Source: VBWE01 sp943372645 (GTDB lineage Bacteria > Bacteroidota > Bacteroidia > Palsa-965). Taken from it: a DNA stretch of 64,000 bases. This document shows, piece by piece, positions 24,268 through 30,843 of this stretch (position 1 is its first letter; the number at the start of each line of letters is the position of its first letter). Under the pieces are notes generated by a model. That model worked only from the letters and a program-made list of their open reading frames with translations. It did not search any database and was not told the origin of the DNA. The stretch is from assembly GCA_943372645.1 (NCBI GenBank), contig CALRZN010000012.1:85656-149655 (forward strand), in the 5' to 3' direction. The position numbers were made by a program, and so were the translations under genes.

Positions 24268-25065
24268 TCAGACCCGCCATTCGGTTCCTTCTGCATCGCC
24301 CCGGAAATAGGTTTTCGGATGGTGTCCTGAAAACTGTTTGAACTCGTGTATAAAATGCGGCTGATCGTAATACCCGCAATCGTACGCCACTTCGGCCAGT
24401 GTTTTTACACTGCTGCCGTATGCGCCCAGCGCCGCCTGGAAACGGATGATGCGCGAAAACAGTTTGGGTGTAAAACCGCTGTATGTTTTAAAAAGCCGTT
24501 CGAGCTGCCGTGCAGAATAACCCGACTGCGCGGCAACCTGCTGCACCGTAACCAGTCCTTTCTGGCTGATGATGGTTTGTACCGACGAAAAAACAGGTGA
24601 TGTTTCCGGCCTGTTCTGCAGCAGGCGTTTTTCAAGAAATGCACAAAGGACAGTAAACCGTTCGTTATTACCGGCAGCAGAAAACATACGCGCTTCCAGT
24701 TCCCGCAAATCGTTTCCCGGAAGGGCCTGCAGATCAATCATCAGGTTACTGCATGCCGAAGCCGGTGTGCGGAAAAGTACGGGAAGTGCATACGGATAAA
24801 GGTACGCGCCGAAAATACCAAACGCCTTGCCTATAGAAAAACGGCTGTAGTGCTGCGACTGCCCGTGAATACCTGCAGCAAACGATTTTTCAGTTTGACC
24901 GTTTGCGTTCAGTTCATCAAAAACACCTTCGTAGTGAAAAATCAGTTCGGGGCAACCGTCGGCCATCGAACGGTGAATGTAAGGCGAACCGTCAGACTCC
25001 AGCACCCAGAAAAAACGTACATAGTCGCGCAGCGATTCGGGCGGTGTGATGGCCTGGTAACGCAT
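24268..25065 (-). CDS. AraC-family transcriptional regulator
   Basis: A 265-residue regulator. The N-terminal ~150 residues begin with PPESLRDYVRFFWVLE, as in DUF6597-type sensor domains; the C-terminal ~100 residues hold the two-helix-turn-helix AraC domain (VTVQQVAAQSGYSARQLERLF and VAYDCGYYDQPHFIHEFKQFSGHHPKTY). It starts 3 bases after the lipoprotein gene and precedes the VOC gene, so the three form a likely operon. Ligand unknown. Confidence 0.88.
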   Translation of the reverse strand: MRYQAITPPESLRDYVRFFWVLESDGSPYIHRSMADGCPELIFHYEGVFDELNANGQTEKSFAAGIHGQSQHYSRFSIGKAFGIFGAYLYPYALPVLFRTPASACSNLMIDLQALPGNDLRELEARMFSAAGNNERFTVLCAFLEKRLLQNRPETSPVFSSVQTIISQKGLVTVQQVAAQSGYSARQLERLFKTYSGFTPKLFSRIIRFQAALGAYGSSVKTLAEVAYDCGYYDQPHFIHEFKQFSGHHPKTYFRGDAEGTEWRV

Positions 25066-25068
25066 GGA

Positions 25069-25713
25069 TTACGCACTGCAGGGTTTACGCATATCAATAA
25101 ACGAAATGTACCAGCTTCCTTCGATGAGTGAAAAATAAAAACGGTAGTTTTTCGTATTGATCACGGTGCGCGTGATGCCTGCGGCCATACTGCTTACTTT
25201 TTTCTCGTCGGCTGTTTCGAGGTGGCAGTATTGCCAGATTTTTTCGTCTTTAAACGTGTTCTGTTCCTGCGTAAAACAGCCGCTTTTTGAATAGCCGTCT
25301 TTGCTGTCGCAGTTTATTTTCGGTAATTCTTCATCCAGCGGATCTTCAATCATTTCATCGCGCGTCAGCGTGAAAAACGATTTGCCCTGCAGCGTGGTGA
25401 ATTTGTCCATGTCTTTTACATTCGACATTTGCGGAAGCGCGCCGTTCGACTGGATAATGTACACGCCGTTTTCGGGATGGATGAATTTATTGAAAACATT
25501 GTTTTCGTTTTTCGTGGTAATGCCTTTCACAAAAAGGCTGTAAAACCACTTGAACTGTTTGATGTCTGAAGGCGGCGCAAGATCGGCCAGCGCGTCTTTG
25601 ATGGTGTCGTGCTTCGGCGGGGTGTCTGTGGCAGTTGCCGGGGCTTCGCTTTTTGCATTGCTGCATGCGGTGAAGAGAGCTGCAGAGAGAAAAAACAAAA
25701 ACAGGTGTTTCAT
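25069..25713 (-). CDS. Lipoprotein of unknown function
   Basis: A 214-residue protein with a lipobox (LFTAC, Cys about 17) and a low-complexity linker, then a compact domain from about residue 50 (IKQFKWFYSLFVKG to SWYISFIDMRKPCS). Cysteines at CDSKDGYSKSGC, near YCHLE and at the end may form disulfides. I do not recognise the family. It heads the lipoprotein, AraC, VOC unit. Confidence 0.6.
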   Translation of the reverse strand: MKHLFLFFLSAALFTACSNAKSEAPATATDTPPKHDTIKDALADLAPPSDIKQFKWFYSLFVKGITTKNENNVFNKFIHPENGVYIIQSNGALPQMSNVKDMDKFTTLQGKSFFTLTRDEMIEDPLDEELPKINCDSKDGYSKSGCFTQEQNTFKDEKIWQYCHLETADEKKVSSMAAGITRTVINTKNYRFYFSLIEGSWYISFIDMRKPCSA

Positions 25714-25786
25714 TATCGGCTTAGATTGGAACGGGGAAATTACTAAAAAACAATTGGTTTAAACAATCCGGTAATTTCCGTACCTG

Positions 25787-27007
25787 TTATTGTACCGCCT
25801 GTTTTTCCGGCGCGCGCAGCAGCAGCAGGATAGCAAGTACCGCTGCCGCCGCACTCAGCAGCAGCGTAAGCCCCGGGCCGGATGCATCCATGCCCCAGAT
25901 GATGCCCGCCGTTACACTGGCCACCAGCGCCGCGAGGCTCTGCATGCCACCATAAAAACCAAGTGCTTCGCCCAGGTTGCTTTTGTGACACGTGCGGCTG
26001 AGCCAGGCTTTGGCCACGCCGTCGGTGCAGGCCGCATACGCACCGTATAAAATAAATGCAGTGATCAGCGCGGGCAAGCGCAACTGATCAGCACCTGATG
26101 TGAGAAACAGTCCGCCCATGATGCCGTACACACCGGCAAACAGCAGCAACCCAAACAGCAGGATGCGTTTCATGCCGATGCGGTCGCTGAGCCAGCCCGC
26201 GGGATAGGCGAGAATGACATACGCGATGTTATAAACGATGTATAAACCAAGCGCAGTGGTGATCGGGAAACCGAGTGCTTTGGTCATCAGCAATAAAAAT
26301 GCATCCGAACTGTTGAACAGGAAAAACACGAGCAGCCCGCGGAAAACCGCTTTGTATTCCGGCGTGGCTTTTTTCCAGTACCCGAAAAAGTGAAAAAAGC
26401 GCGGCGGCGGTCCCTGCGGTTTAGCGTGTTCACTTCGTTTTTTATCGCGGAGAAAAAACGTAAGTGCAATACTCGCCACACCGGGAATGATGGCCCACCA
26501 GAATAAATGATCGGTGTGTTTTTCGCCCATGTTCATAAACCACAGCAGCGCCAGCGTTGGCCCGAGCACCGCACCCACGGTATCCATGGAACGGTGAAAG
26601 CCAAACACCTTGCCACGGTTTTCAGGTGTTGATTCATCGCCGAGCATCGCATCGCGCGCACCGGTGCGCAGGCCTTTGCCTAAGCGGTCGCCCATGCGCA
26701 TGAACAGCACCCAGCCCGCACTCTGAAACAGCACCACGAGCGGTTTGCTCAGCGCGCTCAGCGCATACCCCCAGCGGATAAACGGGACGCGTTTGCCCAT
26801 GCGGTCGGAAATGCTGCCGAAATAACTTTTGGATAAACCGGAAAACGCTTCTGCAAGTCCTTCAATCAAACCGATCCAGAACACGCCGAACCCGATGGAA
26901 TCCAGGTACAGCGGCAGCACCGGCAGCAGCATTTCACTCGCCACATCGTTGCAGAGGCTGACGAGGGAAAGAATAACAATGGTGCGTGTGAGGAATGATT
27001 TGCGCAT
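25787..27007 (-). CDS. Major facilitator superfamily transporter
   Basis: A 406-residue membrane protein with about 12 predicted helices. The MFS motif A-like loop GSISDRMGKRVPFIRWGY follows helix 2 and the repeat SDRIGMKRILLFG sits in the second half, as expected. The phrase DRLGKGLRTGARDAML is shared with a widespread set of bacterial MFS proteins of unproven substrate. Single gene, divergent from the umuDC unit. Confidence 0.88.
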   Translation of the reverse strand: MRKSFLTRTIVILSLVSLCNDVASEMLLPVLPLYLDSIGFGVFWIGLIEGLAEAFSGLSKSYFGSISDRMGKRVPFIRWGYALSALSKPLVVLFQSAGWVLFMRMGDRLGKGLRTGARDAMLGDESTPENRGKVFGFHRSMDTVGAVLGPTLALLWFMNMGEKHTDHLFWWAIIPGVASIALTFFLRDKKRSEHAKPQGPPPRFFHFFGYWKKATPEYKAVFRGLLVFFLFNSSDAFLLLMTKALGFPITTALGLYIVYNIAYVILAYPAGWLSDRIGMKRILLFGLLLFAGVYGIMGGLFLTSGADQLRLPALITAFILYGAYAACTDGVAKAWLSRTCHKSNLGEALGFYGGMQSLAALVASVTAGIIWGMDASGPGLTLLLSAAAAVLAILLLLRAPEKQAVQ

Positions 27008-27124
27008 ACGGAATTGTAAAAGTAAGAAAGTTGTGGGTTTAAATGGGGCGATTACGCTGAATGTCCGGGCAACTGCATCTGAATTTGTTCATCTGTCTAA
27101 CCGGTACTTATTTGTTTGCGGGTG

Positions 27125-27254
27125 GTCAGTTCGAGTTTTTCTTACTGATTTTTCATCAGTAAGAAAAGTATCGGGAACGTGGGCTGGTTTCCCTTCACAC
27201 GTTCTCGATACACCTTCCATTACACCGTCTCACACGCACGGTACTCGAACTGAC
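27125..27254. repeat. Multi-hairpin repeat of the CAGTTCGAG family
   Basis: Outer arms GTCAGTTCGAGT (27125-27136) and its complement (27243-27254) enclose a 13-bp hairpin (27137-27149/27155-27167) and a 14-bp hairpin with one mismatch (27168-27181/27198-27211). Outer word and inner CGAGAACG-like word match element A (12300-12376), and the outer word recurs in the array at the right end of the window. The structure would fold as a three-branched cruciform or RNA. Confidence 0.85.
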
Positions 27255-27390
27255 TGCCCGCTTTTGTTTTGGTTAAAAATGATGTGGAAGATAACCTGAA
27301 CTTTTTTTAACACGACTGCCCGTACGGCGAATGTCGTCAAGTGTACATGTTGTGCATAAATCGTTTTTTATTTCTACTCATTTTCAGCGA

Positions 27391-27422
27391 TTGACAACCC
27401 CTGCCGGCCGGTCGTACTTTTG
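27391..27422 (+). promoter_or_regulatory. Promoter of the umuDC unit
   Basis: TTG at 27391-27393, 21 bases, then TACTTTTG (27415-27422), an exact TAnnTTTG. The box overlaps the first in-frame ATG (27423), which would then lie upstream of or at the transcription start, so the ATG at 27447 is the more likely start of the UmuD homologue. Confidence 0.5.
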
Positions 27423-27446
27423 ATGCGACAATTAACCCCGTATCCG

Positions 27447-27908
27447 ATGTTACTGAACCCCGAAGTGCCCGCAGGGCAAGGCTTTTCCGGCCCCGTTATT
27501 GACCGCAGCAATGAACTGCAGGTGAAAACCGAATATAAAACAACCGGTTTTCCCTCGCCTGCCGAAGATTATTTTCAGCAAACGCTCGATCTGAAAAAAC
27601 TGCTCGTGCGCAACGAAACGGCCACGTTTTTTTTACGCGCCGGTGAAACGGTTCCGCTGCATGCTGTAATTGCGGCCGGCGACCTGCTGGTAGTTGACCG
27701 TTCGGTTTCCGCACAGAACGGCGACCTGGTGATCTGCATTTACCGCGATGCATTTTATGCGGGCATGCTGCAGGTAAAAGACGGCATTACGCGTATGCTG
27801 AAACCCGACGGGCGCAGCGAACTGTTCCGCGTTACGTTGCCGGATACGCTTATGATATGGGGTGTGGTTATGTGGTCGGTGCGAAAACACAAGGGATGTA
27901 CGCGTTAG
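27447..27908 (+). CDS. umuD: UmuD/LexA-like protein lacking the Ser-Lys dyad
   Basis: About 153 residues aligned over their whole length with UmuD: TGFPSPAEDYFQQTLDLKKLL, then FFLRAGETVPLHAVIAAGDLLVVD, GDLVICIYRDAFYAGMLQV and WGVVMWSV. In UmuD the catalytic Ser lies in ASGDSM and the Lys in TVKKL. Here the Ser segment reads AGETVP and the Lys segment YAGML, so both residues are missing. The cleavage site Cys-Gly is Thr-Gly. It therefore looks unable to cleave itself and may be a fixed-form partner of the UmuC polymerase, with which it overlaps by 13 bases. I start at 27447 because a promoter box overlaps the ATG at 27423. Confidence 0.85.
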   Translation: MLLNPEVPAGQGFSGPVIDRSNELQVKTEYKTTGFPSPAEDYFQQTLDLKKLLVRNETATFFLRAGETVPLHAVIAAGDLLVVDRSVSAQNGDLVICIYRDAFYAGMLQVKDGITRMLKPDGRSELFRVTLPDTLMIWGVVMWSVRKHKGCTR

Positions 27909-29239
27909 TAGATATCAATAATTTTTACGCCTCCTGCGAACGCGTATTCGAACCATCGCTCGAAAAACGCCCGGTGGTGGTACTGTCGAACAACGATGGC
28001 TGTGTAATTGCGCGCAGCAACGAAGCGAAAGCGCTGGGCATTGCCATGGGCGAACCGGCATTTAAACGCAAAGCCTTTTACCGCGAAAACGGGGTGGCGG
28101 TGCGCTCATCGAACTACACGCTGTACGGCGATTTTTCGCGGCGTGTGATGCAGATACTCGCAGAGGTGGTGGCGGCAACGGAGATTTATTCGGTGGACGA
28201 AGCGTTTCTCGATCTGAACGGTTACGCGTACCACGACATTACCGCCATTGCATCCGAAGCGCGGCGCCGGGTGCTGCACTGGCTGGGATTGCCCAACTCT
28301 GTGGGCATTGCACCGACCAAGGCACTGGCCAAGGCGGCAAATAAATTCTGCAAAAAAGAACGCATGCCCGGCGGTGTGTTTAAAGTGGAAACGCCTGCTG
28401 AAATTGAAACGCTGTTGCGCCGCACCGCCATCGGTGATGTGTGGGGCATCGGGCGGCAGTATGCGCAGGCGCTTGAAAAATACGGCATCACCACGGCCTG
28501 GGCGTTTACACAATGCGACGATGCGTTTGTGAAAAAGAAAATGACCGTGATGGGTTTGCGTCTGCTGCACGAACTGCGCGGGAAACCGTGTTTCGGGATG
28601 GAAACACAGCCCGAACCGAAAAAGAATATCTGCACCTCGCGTTCGTTCAGCACCGATGTTACCGATGTGCGGGGGCTGCGCGAAGCCATTGCCAACTACA
28701 CCGCGCTGTGTGCGGAAAAACTGCGGCACCAGCATTCGTGTGCGCACGGGCTTACGGTTTTTATACAGACCAACCCGTTTAAAACCGAAGAACCGTTTTA
28801 CAGCAACAGCATGACCATTCAACTGCCCACGCCCAGCAGCGACACCCGCGAGCTTACGGAATACGCGCTGCAACTGTTTGAGCGGATTTTTATTCCCGGC
28901 AAAAAATATAAAAAAGGCGGCGTAATGGTGCTCGATCTGCAACCCGATGCCGCGGTGCAGACTTCGCTGTTTGATGATACCGATCGCGTAACACGCATCC
29001 GCACGCTGAAAGTGATGGACAACCTGAACGGGAAATACGGTAGTGGTACCATCCGGTTTGCAGTGCAGGGCACCGAACCGTTTAACAAACACCTGCTGCC
29101 CGATGAATCACAAAAAACAAAACAACACAGTTGGCGCCTGCGCCGTGAAAACCTTTCGCCCTGTTATACGACGAACTGGAATCACCTGAAGCAGGTGTGT
29201 TGTAATGATTCCTGTTCAGCGATACAATTGCCCCGCTGA
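27896..29239 (+). CDS. umuC: Y-family DNA polymerase V catalytic subunit
   Basis: A 447-residue translesion polymerase. YALVDINNFYASCERVFEP holds the first catalytic Asp and YSVDEAFLDL the Asp-Glu pair; LSNNDGCVIARSNEAKALGI, SVGIAPTKALAKAAN and VWGIGRQYAQALEKYGI (helix-hairpin-helix) are typical of UmuC. It ends with the family SPCYTTNWN-like tail plus about 20 extra residues rich in Cys. Active site intact, unlike its UmuD partner. Expected to be SOS-regulated; the same frame opens 13 codons earlier but ATG 27896 gives the canonical N-terminus. Confidence 0.94.
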   Translation: MYALVDINNFYASCERVFEPSLEKRPVVVLSNNDGCVIARSNEAKALGIAMGEPAFKRKAFYRENGVAVRSSNYTLYGDFSRRVMQILAEVVAATEIYSVDEAFLDLNGYAYHDITAIASEARRRVLHWLGLPNSVGIAPTKALAKAANKFCKKERMPGGVFKVETPAEIETLLRRTAIGDVWGIGRQYAQALEKYGITTAWAFTQCDDAFVKKKMTVMGLRLLHELRGKPCFGMETQPEPKKNICTSRSFSTDVTDVRGLREAIANYTALCAEKLRHQHSCAHGLTVFIQTNPFKTEEPFYSNSMTIQLPTPSSDTRELTEYALQLFERIFIPGKKYKKGGVMVLDLQPDAAVQTSLFDDTDRVTRIRTLKVMDNLNGKYGSGTIRFAVQGTEPFNKHLLPDESQKTKQHSWRLRRENLSPCYTTNWNHLKQVCCNDSCSAIQLPR

Positions 29240-29325
29240 TCGGGAAAACGGGCGTGCAGGTATATTGCAGCGGAACGGAGCGCGCTATTCGTTTAATTTT
29301 ATCGGAAACCAACACAACGCATACG

Positions 29326-30279
29326 ATGAGCCGGATTTTACTTCTAATAATGATGCTGTGCGGAACAGCTGCAAATGCACAGGTGTGGAACTGCGGCGAT
29401 ACGCTTGTTGATTTGCGCGACGGTAAACACTACGCAACGGTGCAGATCGGTAATGCCTGCTGGATGAAACAGAATTTAGACTACGGCATTTATGCGCAGA
29501 GCGACAGCACGGCCAACTTTCATTCGGATGTGTCGAACAACGGTATTGTTGAGAAATACTGCCAGGCAAACGACAGCACCAACTGTGCAACACACGGCGG
29601 GCTGTACGACTGGGATGAAATGATGAACTACAACGCGGGCAATCCGCAGGGCATTTGTCCGAACGGCTGGCACGTTTCAACTGATGCGGAATGGAACACG
29701 ATGATTACAACAACCGGCGGAGTAATTGGAACAAACGGCGGCCACGGCGGTAATGTGCTGAAAGCGCTGGGCGAAGGTTTTGGCGCAGGAACAGGTACCG
29801 ATGGTTCCGGCTTCAGTGCACGCGCCGGCGGCGACCGCGATGCGTACGGTATTTTTTACGGCATGGGGTTGCGTTACATTTTCTGGACATCCACACCAAA
29901 TAACAGCTTGGCCTGGCATTACACGCTGTGGGCAGAAAATGATACAATAGAACGCCTCGGGCAGGCACATCTGTTAAACGGTTTTTCGTGCCGCTGCGTG
30001 ATGAATGGTCCGAACGGAATCGGGCAGTTGCAACAGGAGCAGAATCTTATAAATGTATTTCCGAACCCGGCACAGACCAGCGTATCGCTGCGCATCGGGC
30101 AGCTGTATAATACCGGCAGCCTTTCCATTTACAACGCGCAGGGGCAGCTGGTAAAAACAGAAACGCTTGAAACATCACAAAACGAAGTGGATATTGCCGC
30201 GCTGCCATCAGGCACGTATGTTTTGCTGCTGCAACTGGATGAACAGCTGATCCGCAAAACAATTGTTATTAAACGCTGA
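29326..30279 (+). CDS. FISUMP-domain secreted protein with T9SS type A sorting domain
   Basis: A 317-residue exported protein: signal peptide (MSRILLLIMMLCGTAANAQ), then the Fibrobacter-succinogenes-major-paralogue fold (DLRDGKHYATVQIGNACWMKQNLDY, GGLYDWDEMMNYN, CPNGWHVSTDAEW, YIFWTSTPNN, GFSCRCV), then a type A T9SS domain (VFPNPAQTSVSLRIG to KTIVIKR). Likely attached to or released from the cell surface; ligand unknown. The ATG at 29326 precedes the signal peptide. It lies 86 bases after umuC and probably has its own promoter. Confidence 0.88.
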   Translation: MSRILLLIMMLCGTAANAQVWNCGDTLVDLRDGKHYATVQIGNACWMKQNLDYGIYAQSDSTANFHSDVSNNGIVEKYCQANDSTNCATHGGLYDWDEMMNYNAGNPQGICPNGWHVSTDAEWNTMITTTGGVIGTNGGHGGNVLKALGEGFGAGTGTDGSGFSARAGGDRDAYGIFYGMGLRYIFWTSTPNNSLAWHYTLWAENDTIERLGQAHLLNGFSCRCVMNGPNGIGQLQQEQNLINVFPNPAQTSVSLRIGQLYNTGSLSIYNAQGQLVKTETLETSQNEVDIAALPSGTYVLLLQLDEQLIRKTIVIKR

Positions 30280-30312
30280 AGCAGGAAGACCCTCCATTCC
30301 TGTAATCGCCGG

Positions 30313-30355
30313 AAAGCCCGTCATCCTGAGCGTTAGCCGAAGGATGCGGGCTTTT
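30313..30355 (+). terminator. Hairpin terminator of the CATCCTGAGCG type
   Basis: AAAGCCCG and CATCCT (30313-30327, one unpaired T) pair with AGGATG and CGGGCTTT (30341-30354), followed by TT. The apex CCTGAGCGTTAGCCGAAGG belongs to a hairpin seen very often in intergenic DNA of many Bacteroidetes, usually as CATCCTGAGCG-AAGTCGAAGGATG. Confidence 0.8.
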
Positions 30356-30568
30356 CATTTCCGGGATTCAAAAATAACAGGGGAGGGGCCTGTTATTTTA
30401 TTTCGCAACATAACGGTTCAAAATAAAACAGGAGATTACTATTAACATCCTTTTTCAGAAAGGTTTTAAGTCTTCTGAATAAAGCCAGGATGTGTAAAAT
30501 CAAATGATGTTAACTTATTTCATTTTATAGGTTTGGTTCAGATGAAGATCTGGCCGGGCTCTTCTTTC

Positions 30569-30737
30569 ACTACTTTTTTGCTCGTCCAAAAAAGTAGTCA
30601 AAAAAAGACGCCACGAGCGAAAACCAGCACGTGCACTGGCATTGCTCATATCTTTTCATCAACCATTTACCCGATCCACACATCCATTCTTCGCTTTCTT
30701 TCGCACACGGGCACATGCTGGTTCACACCGCTCGTGG
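30569..30737. repeat. Paired hairpin repeats
   Basis: First hairpin: ACTACTTTTTTG (30569-30580) and its exact complement (30587-30598), 6-base loop. Second: CCACGAGCG (30611-30619) with CGCTCGTGG (30729-30737), and inside it CCAGCACGTGC (30624-30634) with GCACATGCTGG (30711-30721, one mismatch). The two together look like a fold-back insertion rather than a simple terminator. Confidence 0.7.
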
Positions 30738-30843
30738 ACGGTCTCCCCACGTGGTTCGATTATGGATCAGGGTACAAAAAATGTATTGAACAGATATGAT
30801 CCCGCAATCCGAATTTGGCGGCAGCGGCAACTATTTTTATTAC

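Larger units (their letters stand above)
27008..27446. other. Intergenic region with multi-hairpin repeat and umuD promoter
   Basis: About 440 bases between the divergent MFS and umuD-like genes. It holds a three-hairpin repeat (27125-27254) and a -7 box for umuD (27415-27422). A TGTACATGTTGTGCA stretch near 27340-27355 is loosely palindromic and could be an operator for the SOS pair, but I cannot support a LexA box. Confidence 0.6.
30280..30843. other. 564-base intergenic region with terminator and two hairpin repeats
   Basis: The gap between two convergent T9SS/fibre genes contains the CATCCT hairpin terminator (30313-30355) and two repeat hairpins (30569-30598; 30611-30737). The small frames open here on both strands show no protein features, and I take none of them as a gene. 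Confidence 0.7.

Noticed and set aside
27896..29239. Frameshift at the C-terminus of UmuC
   Set aside because: The frame stays open through the conserved tail segment; the extra Cys-rich residues come after the normal family end and do not need a shift.
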